A stretch of DNA of 64,000 nucleotides from Nannochloropsis oceanica (lineage: Eukaryota > Sar > Eustigmatophyceae > Eustigmatales > Monodopsidaceae), in assembly GCA_004519485.1 (NCBI GenBank), contig CP038134.1, positions 310,001 through 374,000 on the forward strand. Direction: 5' to 3'. The position numbers and the translations under genes are program-made. A model generated the notes under the pieces. The model was given only the letters and a program-made list of their open reading frames with translations, did no database searches and was not told where the DNA came from. This document shows, one piece after another, positions 20,701 to 30,361 of this stretch (positions are counted from its first letter, which is position 1; the number at the start of each line of letters is the position of its first letter).

Positions 20701-22730
20701 TCACCTTTTTTTGCCAGAACGAGCAACATAGTGTTGTAGTTGATTAATGTCGGCAAAGGAGGGAGGACACCTTTGCCAGTAGCAGCAGAAGCAGTTGCAG
20801 GGGCGGCAAGCATTTCTTGGAAGATTTTCCTCGCACGGGCGAGCTGGCCTGTCTGAGCACAGCCGTATAAGATCGAGTTGTAGCCCATGCTTGACACGGG
20901 CACCTCCCGCGCCTGCAACATGCTCAAAATCAGGGTCGCTGCTTCGAGATCCCCTGCCTTGGTTGCGGCGTTCATGATCCTCTCATACGTCGGTGCTGCA
21001 TTCCGAACAATCTCTCTATCCCCTAGTTCGTCGGCCACGCGTTCGAGTCGTTTTAAAACACGCAAAGCGTCTTGCCATCCCCCACCTTTTCTTCGGTGCA
21101 GCAACTCCACCGCAACTGTCGAATGTACTGACATGGCCGGAGAAGGAGAAGATCTTTGCATCCCCGCCCTTTTCCCTCCTTCTCCTTCTCCTCCTCCTCC
21201 TTCTTCACGTATATATGACGATGAAGATAAGGATAAGTCAGAAGCAGAAGCAACAACGGCAGTCGCAACATGCCTTCCTCCAACCCACCCCCTCCTCTCG
21301 ACCTCCTCCAGAAATGGACTCAGCTCCTGCATGGGCGCTTGAGCCAACCTCGCTGCCCCCGTCGCCATCAACCGAAAAATATCAAAGTCCTCTTCATTGT
21401 TTCCCTTTTCCGTTCGTTGAGCGAACAGACGTTGCATTTCGTCCCATCGGCCGAGGGTAAGACATGATCGGAGGGCTTGTTGGTAAGCACGAGGGTGGTG
21501 CTTGCCTTGTTCGAGGGTGAGATTGATCCACATTTCTGCCTGGATGTGGTCGTGGAGGCAGAGACATGCTTGAATAGCGGCGGTGGTGATGGCTTCTTGG
21601 AGAAGGAGGGGATTGGCAAGGTGCAGGTGTTGCTGCTGCCGGTATCGGTTCGGCGACTGCTGTTGCTCCTGCTGCAGCTGCTGCTGGTCTTGTTGTTGTT
21701 TATTTGGTAGTGCCAAAGCTGTTTCTTGCAGGTCTCGACACAATTGTAGGAGGTGGTGGTATTGTTGCGTGTTGATCAAGCAGCTCTGCAAGGACTGAAA
21801 GGCCGGCAGAGTCAACCGACGATCATATTTTCTCACCTCTTCCCACGCCGCCCATGCTTGTCGGCATCCTGGCTCATCCTTCCCACCCACATCACGACGA
21901 TTTGCTAGCTCCTCAATCAATGGCGAAAACAATACGTGATCTAGTTGCACTCCTCCACCTTCTCCCTTTTCATTGCATGTCATCAGCCGTCGAAGCAGTG
22001 TCAAAGCCTCCGATAGAAGCCCCTGTGCCCCACATGCTCCTAGCACCTCTGAATACACCCTTCGGTCAGGCACGATCCCCTCCTCCAGCATCATCTCCAG
22101 AATCTCCAATGCCTTTCGTCCCTCTCTCTTCCAACGACAAGCAGCGATAAACTCGGTGTAATGCGTGACAAACGCCCGGCAGCCCGCCGCTTTCATCTCG
22201 TGCATTAAACGCTCAGCATTTATCAGGTCCCCCGCCCGTGCACAGGCCCGCACCGCAGCCGAATACGATCGAGCATCTACTCTATCGCCGCATGTCTTCA
22301 TCAGCTCCAGCACTGCCAATGCAGTTTGGGCGTCAAGGGCTTCGCGGCAGGTGTACAGGACGGTGTGGAAGACCACACGCCGCAAGGGCTGACGGAGGCC
22401 TGGCTCCATGCTGCGCAATAGAGCCAAGGACTCCACCGCGTTTCTCTGGTGCTGCAAGGCCTCAAATTGTATTAATCGACTGTCTTTCCTTACCATAGGC
22501 GATATGTCGGGAGTCGAGAGGGACATATAGGAGGCATGTTGGCTTGGTGCCTGGTATAGTTGTCGGGGGGCGGCTGGGGGAAAGATGGAGGGGTGGCAGA
22601 GCGATTTACGACGATTATGCCGGACGCCACCAGTGCTGCTGCTCAGTGGAGGGTATCCAGGTCGTTGTCTGACGAGCCGGCGGAGCATGGTGTGTCGCGC
22701 CCAGGTTGATTGAGGAGTGAGGTGGGCCAT
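17709..22730 (-). CDS. PPR-SMR protein (organelle RNA/DNA-binding type)
   Basis: This is a single exon of 1673 residues from the ATG at 22730 (MAHLTPQSTWARHTMLRRLV). That start gives an Arg-rich, acid-free N-terminus like an organelle presequence. From residue about 120 onward are many 35-residue pentatricopeptide repeats, for example SYSAAVRACARAGDLINAERLMHEM, INYNTMLLVLAKKGEFSEAKALL and VTYNILAMGFVRAKRYEEAI, interrupted by Gln-rich and Gly-rich linkers. Residues about 1490-1640 form an SMR domain. DRLGVDLFVQDLYKDG leads into VMDFHHFSRPLAKAAINHAL, then WVMIVGQGMRRRGGRG and VLKQEVVRLL. PPR-SMR proteins such as GUN1, SVR7 and pTAC2 act on organellar transcripts or nucleoids. Plastid and mitochondrial destinations cannot be separated here. 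The usual LDxHG motif of active SMR is altered to MDFHH. Confidence 0.9.
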   Translation of the reverse strand: MAHLTPQSTWARHTMLRRLVRQRPGYPPLSSSTGGVRHNRRKSLCHPSIFPPAAPRQLYQAPSQHASYMSLSTPDISPMVRKDSRLIQFEALQHQRNAVESLALLRSMEPGLRQPLRRVVFHTVLYTCREALDAQTALAVLELMKTCGDRVDARSYSAAVRACARAGDLINAERLMHEMKAAGCRAFVTHYTEFIAACRWKREGRKALEILEMMLEEGIVPDRRVYSEVLGACGAQGLLSEALTLLRRLMTCNEKGEGGGVQLDHVLFSPLIEELANRRDVGGKDEPGCRQAWAAWEEVRKYDRRLTLPAFQSLQSCLINTQQYHHLLQLCRDLQETALALPNKQQQDQQQLQQEQQQSPNRYRQQQHLHLANPLLLQEAITTAAIQACLCLHDHIQAEMWINLTLEQGKHHPRAYQQALRSCLTLGRWDEMQRLFAQRTEKGNNEEDFDIFRLMATGAARLAQAPMQELSPFLEEVERRGWVGGRHVATAVVASASDLSLSSSSYIREEGGGGEGEGGKRAGMQRSSPSPAMSVHSTVAVELLHRRKGGGWQDALRVLKRLERVADELGDREIVRNAAPTYERIMNAATKAGDLEAATLILSMLQAREVPVSSMGYNSILYGCAQTGQLARARKIFQEMLAAPATASAATGKGVLPPLPTLINYNTMLLVLAKKGEFSEAKALLAEMRSPQAPAPDIVSFNTVLAAGAASGDYEGVCEFFQKEMKGDGRREDRRVRPDIVSYNTLLSALQKWKGGGRSRASGGGEEGRMISESSEKASAWTRGLAVLHELQSTPGVAPDLQTFNTLMDIGCKFDHIDEARSIILSTMHAANQTPDRVTYNILAMGFVRAKRYEEAIEVVEEGKQVSWDALTYWVMFEALAGLRRDKELDALFWKRHKKIREGGAVDNQQRRGGRSITRGSRGRRTVKDESRDDQALEELLCGMIHAGRLEDGLCLVTALEKEIIKKQAGKNGGALQLTPAAFHQCLQACKANGNLEGALLLLREMQRRGLPLGIAAYDTVVRICSTQHAWKKGLELLDHLRAEPALAHQMTRELHNTRVSFFAQLKDLKGCRHALEEMRADGHVPDGKSYAWALHGEAGTGTRNEAGVGELLDKAREEGWELTEEMLLAHTTALKRSGDWWGGMQVLERVAADRKKQLEQQGKQGGGDGVLNITSHIINNVLSALAQDKQWSRIFALQASMYEAYGATPDNVTYLYQIMALAQSGKGDEALSLFQQIRAGAFGPDVFAQDPMYTALLSNSGVALDGSAETIDKLLLMREEDGLPVTPHFVHSLISTYGKSGHLAKAIAVFESIPTYLNGQPPDLVAFNALIMAHRLAGTPLEIGGLPLYRQLLISSAATTADPTTTAAADVSTTVPDGWTYTPLIASCESEGLWPVAMYLYDESAFTMHVTTWGSSPLSPVEAAAAGGGGGGGSGGAAPPFGRMEKERREKLQGGKNNASLTMEVPPSALDNLVDTETGSSNSSRSSRARGTRFEILKTLIASLDRLGVDLFVQDLYKDGYNHGIFNHWLHKDGRGRVMDFHHFSRPLAKAAINHALEEFEADQLEQRKLPWGKRRKRDSPWVMIVGQGMRRRGGRGVLKQEVVRLLMELDPPLHAEVQANNLGRLVVAGKKIKDYTTARIERRGGRVRRREPVGTRDGKEGLAMRGWRERG

Positions 22731-23215
22731 GCTGGAAGGGAGGCAGCGACGCGGGGGGGATGCTAAAAGCAGGCAATCTATATGAGACCAGGGGGGAAAT
22801 GCCGCAGTACAGGTCAGAGCTTGGCATATACTGTACCTACAGTAGAGGAAGGCATTACTTGTAGGGGGTTTCAAGCACTTGTATCCAGCATATGACTACA
22901 ATTGCAAAAATGGCACAACAAAACAAGGCCCAAGGCGGCAGCTAGCTTGGTTTCGGGACTTGTTTCTTCTTCACGAGCCAAAGCACGTAAAATTAATACA
23001 CGGCCACATCTCCACGATCGTCTTCATCATCCTGGCCATAACCCCGTGCATAATTTCTATTCGCATGCTTTCATTATCTACAAAAAACTCAGCGGATCCC
23101 CCCCCCCCCCTACAAACTATAACCTCCTCCCCCTTGTACATCCTGTATACAGGCACACACACGATCGATGATCTACCACAAAACATAGCCGTCATTTTAC
23201 CACGCTTCTCAACTT
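22731..23215. other. Intergenic region upstream of PPR-SMR
   Basis: This 485-bp gap lies between two minus-strand genes and contains the presumed PPR-SMR promoter. There is a C run at about 23099-23110. No gene is seen. Confidence 0.5.
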
Positions 23216-24479
23216 CTACAAATCCCACGCCGGCGGTCGCTTCTCGACAAAGGCTGCGATGCCCTCCTCTGTGTCAGCCTCGGTCATGTTCGCGCTCATT
23301 ACATAATCGGCCATGTCGTCTGGGAATTAAGTGTCGGGTGGAAGGAAGAGGAGCAAAAGGAAAATGAACATATAAAAATGAGAGCACAGACAAGCTTGGC
23401 AGCATCTTCCTGTCTTCTATCCCTCTTCCCGTCCTCTCAGCCACCCTCTGCCTCCCTTCAAGCAAGTGCTTACATGCCCCCGCAATCGACGATTTTTCCA
23501 GCTGGGAATAAAAGAGACGCTTGCCCATTGCAATCGCCACCGCCGGGTTCTTGACAATCTCCGTCACGAGCCTCAAGACCTCGGCATCCAATTTCTCATG
23601 GTCACACACTTTGTTCACCAAACCCCAATCCAGCGCCTTGTCCGCATTGATGTACTCTCCCGTAACGAGCATTTCAAACGCCCGTTTCCGCGACAAGTTT
23701 CGACTCAGAGGCACACTGGGGGTGGCGCAGAACAAACCGAGCTTAACCCCGGAAGTTCCAAATTCTGCCCGCGAGGAGGCCACGGCTAGATCACACGCTG
23801 CGACAAGCTGGCAGCCTGGTGGAGGGGAGGGAGGCATGGTTGGGAGGGAGTGAGAAAAGGACAGACGTTTCAAGAGGTGAGATACGAAGTGATTATATGG
23901 TAGGTGACAGTCAAATACCTGCAATATTTTACTAAACAAATGAAACGAAGACACACGCCGAGACTTACCAGCGCCTGTGGCTAGCCCGTTAACGGCCGCC
24001 ACCACGGGCTGGGGTACCCTCTGGATCGACAGCATGAACCGCGAGCACTTGGCGAACATCCGCTCGAAGTACTTCTTGTCGCCCTGGGAGTCGTGCATTT
24101 GGTACAGGTCATGCCCCCCGCAGAAGGCGTGTCCTGTCCCCGTTAGGACTACAGCTCGGACCCACTTATCGGTCGGGAGTTTGTCGAAAACAGCTTGGAG
24201 GTCGTGAAGGATCGCTGTGCTCATGGCGTTGGAGTGCCGGGGACGATTGAGAGTCACGACAAGGTAACCGCCGTGGGTACCAGCGACCGATCTACGCTCG
24301 ACGAGGACGGGTGGGGCATCCGGTTCTTTGTTTGGGTCGTGGGAAGGCGAGGAGGCGGCGGAGGAGGAGAGTGAGAGAGAAAAGCGCGGGAGGAGGGGAA
24401 GGAGAGGCGTAGTTGGGCGGTGAATCACGCTAATTGTACTGCTGGCTGCAGTCCGAAAGATGCGGGGCATGAGTAGCAT
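23216..24479 (-). CDS. ECHDC3: ECHDC3-like enoyl-CoA hydratase/isomerase, predicted mitochondrial
   Basis: The model has three exons, 24479-23969, 23815-23474 and 23319-23216, giving 318 residues. Both introns have GT-AG ends and lie in phase 1. The N-terminal 50 residues are Arg/Ser-rich and acid-poor, typical of a mitochondrial presequence. The crotonase fold is plain: VTLNRPRHSNAMS, a VVLTGTGHAFCGGHDL oxyanion strand, VAAVNGLATGAGCQLVAACD forming the second oxyanion element, FGTSGVKLGLFCATPSV, and the C-terminal EEGIAAFVEKRPPAW. The combination of GHAFCGGHDL with the VKLGLFC segment fits the ECHDC3 subgroup. That subgroup lacks one of the two glutamates used by standard hydratases, so hydratase activity is uncertain. 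The subgroup's physiological role is poorly defined. Confidence 0.85.
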
Positions 24480-25304
24480 GGTGCTAATTTGTAATTGTAC
24501 AAAGCTCTACTTTGGAGAGATGGAGGGGTGGAGAGGAGCGAGGATGAGGACTGGATTGAAGTTGAAAAAAAGAAGGGAGTATTAATACCTATATGGTGTT
24601 GTACATCGTGATCATAAATGAGGCAGATAATGACAGTCAAGAACAGAAAAAAGATGATAGAGGCAAAGTAAGTCGTGCCTGCCTCGTTGTAAGAATGGGA
24701 ATGTGTGACTGCATCAATCCCCCGTCAGCTTATAGTGGCGCAAAGCATTTGCGGCGGTCAGAAGCAGTCATGTAGAGAGTTTCTGTTGCAATCTCTCTAT
24801 ACCCGACGCAGGATAGAAAATCATGCCTGGCATCGGGCTGTTGGAGATGCGCGAGTGGGAGGCAGGAAGGACAGAGGACAGGAGGACTAGGAGAGGGGCA
24901 TCAAGGTGTCCGGGGGAGTCAAGGGGAGGGTAGGGGGTGTCAGGGGGACGGGAGGCGCGGTGATTGGCATATAACCGACGCAGCATATAACGCGATACCC
25001 CATTACGAATTCTTGGGGGTGCACGTGCGTGGGATAGACATAACATGTCTCGATGCTTCAAGGGGGGGGATAGGGGTCAGAGACGTTAGCTCTCCACTTA
25101 CACTGATACTGATATACTGATATGTTGAAGATGCGTAGACGATCAGGGAGTGGCTCCTTGGTTGCAAGAGGGAACTATTGTCCTTGTTGTTACTATGATG
25201 TAGATGATGTATGTAGTGGCTGGTGGGTCGGGCGCAAGTGTCTAGGCGTGAGGAAATGGTTTGTGAGCACTCATTCTGACCATCTTGCGCATTTAATGAT
25301 GAGA
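24480..25304. other. Intergenic sequence, no gene seen
   Basis: This region lies upstream of the ECHDC3-like gene. Short frames on both strands lack any domain. No structured element is noticed apart from G-rich patches near 24885-24955. Confidence 0.4.
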
Positions 25305-25398
25305 GCACATCACATCACATCACATCACGTCACATCACAGAGGTGATCACATCACAAAATCACAAAATCACAATCACAATCACATCAATCAATCACAA
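25305..25398. repeat. CACAT/ATCACA simple repeat
   Basis: The plus strand carries repeated CACAT and ATCACA units, interrupted once at about 25338-25345, and ends in CAATCAATCA. It sits about 30 bp before the partial element copy D. Confidence 0.85.
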
Positions 25399-25429
25399 CT
25401 TTGCCTCGTTTGGTTCTTTTTTTCTGCTG

Positions 25430-25601
25430 TTCCTACATCCCTCTAGAACTATCGCATGCAACCTGACCTCCTCTAGGACTTGCACACGAGGGCGAGCCTT
25501 CCAACAAAAAATTGTTGCCTATTCGCCCCTTATTTTTGTCCGAGTATTACTAGCGACTTTGACAGGTTTTTCATCAGGCAAAGTCCCCGGACGGCCCACA
25601 A
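25430..25601 (-). mobile_element. Fanzor/TnpB-like element remnant, copy D (noncoding end only)
   Basis: The segment from TTCCTACATCCC to GTCCCCGGACGGCCCAC matches, in the same order, the reverse complement of the last 160 bp of copy B (39245-39408). By eye the match is roughly 80 percent or better. It lacks the coding module and the 45-bp insert found in copies A and C. It is a solo terminal fragment. Confidence 0.6.
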
Positions 25602-26109
25602 AATTGCAAATGCATTCATTGGAATCAATTTAAAGATCCTTCGCGGCGTCCAACTCGAATGTTCATCGATAGTCATCGTTTTGCTTCTTTTAGTACTCTC
25701 CCATCGGTCAGGTCATCGACACATTTCTAAGTTCTTCACACGCACGACACACTCGCACAAACGTGCACACATCCTTCTCTGCCATCATGAAAAGCTTCAT
25801 AGTGCGTGCTTATCGAGATCCTCCCTCCACGCTCTCCTTCATGAAATATATCGTTCTTCTCCGTCGCTTAATCTTAAAGGGAGTCGTCATCTTCCTCCGC
25901 GTGTTTGCACCATGACTGCGAGGGAATGTGCCAGGCTGGTGCAATTGGTCGCCGCTGTGGTCGTGTGTTTTTGTGTGGGTCGTCGAAGCGGATTGAGTTT
26001 ATGTTGTGTGCTTACGTGTATCGTCTTTCACCTCTCTTCCTGCGTCCTCCGTCTTCTCACGTGCAGTGATGCATGCGGCGTATCACAAAATGGGTCCTAA
26101 GAGAACGTA
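25602..26109. other. Intergenic sequence downstream of the small mitochondrial-type gene
   Basis: A plus-strand frame (25480-26100) runs through this stretch and the element fragment, but it has no conserved feature. I do not call it a gene. Confidence 0.4.
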
Positions 26110-26470
26110 TTACCATGACTTGCACTCAAACGAAGGGATAGGTCTCGCCGATCCCATTCTCTCAAAAAAGCCGTAACCATTTCCTCATCATTCTTCTCTC
26201 TCGCCACCCTCGCGGGGAAGCCCGGCTCACACGCGATCGCGCGCACTCACTCTCAGCCCTGCTTTCGCTACCCCCGCACGCCAATCAATTCATCCCATTC
26301 AAACTGCTTACCTCCAAGGATGCAGAGAAGGAGAAGGTGGACAAGGCGGCCAGGCCAATGCCGCCAAGGGCTACCAAGGTATTGGCCTTCCAGTTCTTGG
26401 GGCTGGCAAACCACCCGCCCGAGGGCGTCCAGATGTGCGTCGGGAAGTAGAACCACCTACCCCCGCCCAT
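26110..26470 (-). CDS. Small single-pass mitochondrial-type membrane protein (possible complex I accessory subunit)
   Basis: The model has two exons, 26470-26312 and 26160-26110, giving 69 residues. Donor GAG|GTAAGC and an acceptor ending TTTTTTGAG join in phase 0. The protein reads MGGGRWFYFPTHIWTPSGGW, then a P-K-N-W-K-A-N-T segment, one hydrophobic helix (LVALGGIGLAALSTFSF), a charged turn, and an ending with ARPIPSFECKSW. The pattern W-[TS]-P-x-G-G-W, then P-x-x-W-[KR]-x-x-T, then a helix, then RPIPS near the C-terminus, recalls small accessory proteins of respiratory complex I in plants and fungi. That assignment comes from memory of the pattern and is tentative. The gene model itself is well supported by splice phase and composition. 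Confidence 0.6.
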
Positions 26471-27386
26471 GGTTATTGCCCTGTATATGATGGAGGGGTG
26501 GTTGAGAGTCTGGTTGGTTATGTGTACGGTATGCTTGGTGCTCATGTGAGCATTGCGCAGAGTCACGGGGAGATCATAACGAGTAAGAAGTCTGCTTTGG
26601 CTTGCCGCACCGGTTAGATAAGCCCGCCCTGGTGCAACAGCATGCCTACCACGACCAAGAGGATATGTCACCATGACTGTGGGCATGTTAAGGCTAGGTG
26701 TCGGGTGTGTGGCACAGTGGATGAAAGCGACAAAGATGGCAGCAGTAAGCAATATGACGGAAGATAACAGCAGCTCTTGTGACGCGCGCCTTCGCTTCGA
26801 TCCCCACACAATGGCTTTCCCGATTTCGCAAGCTAGACTTTGATAACAGCACAAGAAACAAAGCAACAAAACAACATCCAAACAAAAACGAAGTGCGAAA
26901 AGTAAGGATGAGTATTCGTTTTTCGATTTTCCTCTTTCTTTGTGCCCTCCATCTTTAAGCAATGCTAGCCGAAGGCGGTCGAAAAGGCGCAGCCATGTCC
27001 TTGAGCCTCTTCATCTGGTGTCCTGAGTTTTAACCGCGCCACCAACTCCTCTCACATCATCCCAACACACGAAAAGGAGGTGAGACAAAACACATGCATT
27101 CTATCTGCACTCAATCTTCCTCCTCCTCCTCCTCCTCTAATCCCCCTTTTTCCTTACAACTCGCTCACCCTCTACTCTCTCATCCTCCTCTTTTTCTTCT
27201 TGTAGTTATTTTAGTGCTTTCTTCTCCTCTTTCCTCTCTCTTTACGCGACTCAAAATCGATTTGCTTGCCCAGCCCCACTTGTACACCAGGCAACGTCTG
27301 TTTGTCTGCGTCCTCCTTCACGCCGATACCTCACCCTCAACATAACCCTCACCTCTCGTCCTTCCTTCTCACCAAGATTCGCCATC
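26471..27386. other. Intergenic region between the small protein gene and HSP70
   Basis: This 916-bp gap contains a (CCT)n patch at 27119-27138. The minus-strand frame leading into the small protein is open for some distance, but its composition is not protein-like. No further gene is seen. Confidence 0.45.
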
Positions 27387-29599
27387 TTACTTCTTCTCCT
27401 CCTTCTCATCCTTCTCCTTAAACTCCGCATCTTGCACATTCTCCTTGTTCTCTTCCTTCCCTTCTTCCCCTCCCGCCGCACCTCCCGCCGCTCCTCCCCC
27501 TGCCCCGCCCTTTCCATAGATAGCCTCCCCAATTTTTAAGGCGGCCTGCTGCAGCGCCTTGACCTTCTCTTGGATCTCTTCCGCATTCTCCCCCTCCAAT
27601 GCCTTCTTTGCCTCTGCAATCGTCTTGTTGATCTCCTCCTTCACTTCCTCCCCAAGCTTCGCCCCGTGCTCAGTCAGACTCTTCTCCGTCGAGTACACTA
27701 GGGAATCGGCCTCATTCCGCGCCTCGATCAACTTCTTTCGCTCCTCATCCGCCGCCTTGTGAGACTCTGCATCCTTCACCATGTTCTGAATCTCCTCCTC
27801 GTTCAATCCCCCTGATGACTGGATCACAATGGCCTGTTCCTTCCCCGTTCCCTTGTCCTTGGCGCTAACATGCATAATCCCGTCCGCGTCGATGTCAAAC
27901 GTTACCTCGATCTGCGGCAGTCCCCGGGGGGCCGGAGGAATCCCAACCAAGTCAAACGACCCCAGCATCTTGTTGTCCGCCGCCAACTCACGCTCGCCTT
28001 GCAGCACCTTAATCTGCACCTGGCTTTGGTTATCCGCGGCCGTCGAGAAGACCTGTCCCTTCTTAGTCGGGATGGTGGTGTTCCTATTGATCAGCCGGGT
28101 GAACATGCCTCCCAACGTCTCAATGCCCAAGGACAAGGGTGTGACATCCAACAAGAGTACATCCTTCACATCCCCCCGCAACACCCCTCCCTGAATCGCA
28201 GCGCCCATCGCCACCACCTCATCGGGATTAACCCCCTTGCTCGGCTTCCTCCCATAAAAGTCCTCCACGACGGTCTGGACCTTTGGCATACGCGTCATGC
28301 CCCCCACCAACAACACCTCGTTTATGTCCTTCTTCTCAACACTCGCGTCCTTCAGACAGCTTTTGCACGGCTGAATAGTGCGTTGCACCAACCCATCGAC
28401 CAGCTTCTCGAACTGCGCGCGCGAGATCTTGACGTTCAAATGCTTCGGCCCCGTCTGGTCCGCGGTGATAAATGGCAGACTCACGTCCGTCTGGGCCAAG
28501 CCATCCAATTCTCTTTTCGCCTTCTCCGCCGCCTCCCTCAGCCTCTGCATGGCCAACCTGTCCTTGCTCAAGTCGATGCCACTATCCTTCCTAAACTCCT
28601 GCGCCAAGTGCTTCAACAGCTCCTCGTCAAAGTCTTCCCCCCCCAACATCGTATCGCCATTTGTCGCTTTAACCTCAAATACACCTCCCGAAATCTCCAA
28701 AATCGACACGTCGAAAGTCCCACCCCCTAAGTCAAACACCGCAATCAACTTTCCCTCAGCACGGTCCAACCCATATGCCAATGCCGCGGCCGTCGGTTCA
28801 TTGATGATCCGCTGCACATCCAACCCCGCGATCCTCCCCGCGTCTTTTGTCGCTTGCCGCTGCGAGTCATTAAAGTAAGCAGGTACGGTCACAACCGCCT
28901 TTGTGATCGGTCGACCCAAAAAACTCTCGGCCGTCTCCTTCATCTTCCCCAGGACCATAGAGCCCACCTGAGACGGGGACAACCGCTTGCCCCCTGCCTC
29001 CACCCATGCGTCGTCCGAGGTATCCGCCTTGATGATCTTGTACGGCACTAGATTTTTCACACCTCTTACCTCCTTATCAGTAAATTTGCGGCCAATCAAA
29101 CGCTTGACCGCATACAGCGTGTTCTCTGGGTTGGTCACGGCCTGTCGCTTTGCCGGCAGCCCCACTAAACGCTGTCCGTCATTCGAGAAGGCCACCACCG
29201 ACGGTGTGGTCCGCGCGCCTTCAGCATTCTCAATTACACGAGGCGTGCGACCCTCCATAATGGCCACACATGAGTTGGTTGTACCGAGATCAATGCCGAT
29301 GATGTCTCCCAAGTCCTTCTGCGCTTGACGGGCCGCCCCGCTTCGCGTCAGGTTGCGGACGGCGCCCGCTTGGCTGCCGGCACGGAGAACCGCCGAAGGC
29401 TGTGTAGCGGAGAGTTAAGAGAGAGAATGGGACACATTGTGAGTGACACGGAGAGCGGGGTTGGAGAAAGCGCGGTAGCGCGGAGGGAGGGAGGAGGGGA
29501 GGTGGGGAAGGAGGAGAATCCCACGATATGATGAGCGGGGATGATGTGTTATGCACGTACCGAAATCCCCCTGGCTGAAACTGATAGACGAGACAACAT
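27387..29599 (-). CDS. HSP70: Mitochondrial HSP70 (DnaK-type chaperone)
   Basis: The model has two exons, 29599-29561 and 29399-27387, giving 683 residues. Exon 1 encodes [13 protein letters not shown], a short Arg/Ser amphipathic start. After the intron a further 33 basic residues precede [19 protein letters not shown], so the pair forms a mitochondrial presequence. The ATPase domain has [21 protein letters not shown] and [14 protein letters not shown]. The inter-domain linker is [15 protein letters not shown], and the substrate-binding domain and helical lid follow. The tail is Gly/Ala-rich and then Glu/Lys-rich, without the EEVD of cytosolic forms, which fits a DnaK-derived organellar protein. 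The NSCV and [14 protein letters not shown] features match mitochondrial members. It drives matrix protein import and folding. Confidence 0.95.
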
Positions 29600-29764
29600 G
29601 GTGCTCTGGTAACACGGATGCCTGTTTGGACGTGCAGGGAGTAAGTCATGGTGCATAAGTGCGGGTAAACTTGTAAATTAATGATGGGGCGGTCGGCGTG
29701 GGGACGTGCGGCCATGCTTGCATGCGAGAGAGTATCTTAACCGCAGACAAAACCGCACAACGAA

Positions 29765-30032
29765 ATGGACATGTCAAACACCACGCGACGGCACGCCGCT
29801 TCTAAAGAAGAACGAAGAAAACGTGCTGGAATCCTAGGAAGTAAGAATGGGTGGAGGGGAACGGACAAAATTAGAAAGTTCATGGACCGCGTCAGTGCGT
29901 TTCGAGAACAAGGAGCAAGTCCTCGCCACGCTCGGTCACACGGCCGCAGACCGTTCCGAAGATCGATTTGGGTCAGCATCCAAAAGAGGGCCAAAAGCAA
30001 CAAACCACGCGACAAATCACGATACTAAGTGA
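29765..30032 (+). CDS. Possible small basic protein with one very short intron
   Basis: The candidate has exons 29765-29840 and 29896-30032, giving 70 residues. It starts MDMSNTTRRHAASKEERRKR and continues after a 55-nt GT-AG intron with FENKEQVLATLGHTAADRSE and a Lys/Asn/Thr-rich end. The second exon looks more protein-like than random sequence. The intron is shorter than the others in this window (70 nt or more), and no family is recognised. It would diverge from the HSP70 gene, whose start is 165 bp away. Confidence 0.25.
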
Positions 30033-30361
30033 TAGTTCTACTTCTTTCCCTTCTAATTGTCGTCTACGATACCCCACTGAGGTATCCGCTCCCTAATTCT
30101 CGCTTGACTTGAATTCTTCCTTGCCGATAAAAAACCTCCCCTTCCTCCTGCGTTACCATTTGCTCGACTGACATCTCTGACCGTTGATTGACCTCCATGA
30201 TGCTGCGTCCTTTTTTTCCATGTCAATTCAGGTGTACGAGTGAATTCTCCCTCACTTGCACCCGCTGCTGCTCCTTTTCCTCTTCTCTAGGATCGGTGAC
30301 TTCGTTTAAAAAATGTGGATTAAACGGGATGAGGGAAAGTCTCCATACTTTCTATTTGCCC
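30033..30361. other. Short intergenic gap downstream of nadB
   Basis: This gap of about 330 bp is probably the 3' flank of the aspartate oxidase gene. I see no gene in it. Confidence 0.4.

Noticed and set aside
27870-28730. Long plus-strand frame opposite HSP70
   Set aside because: Codon-bias shadow of a highly expressed gene on the other strand.
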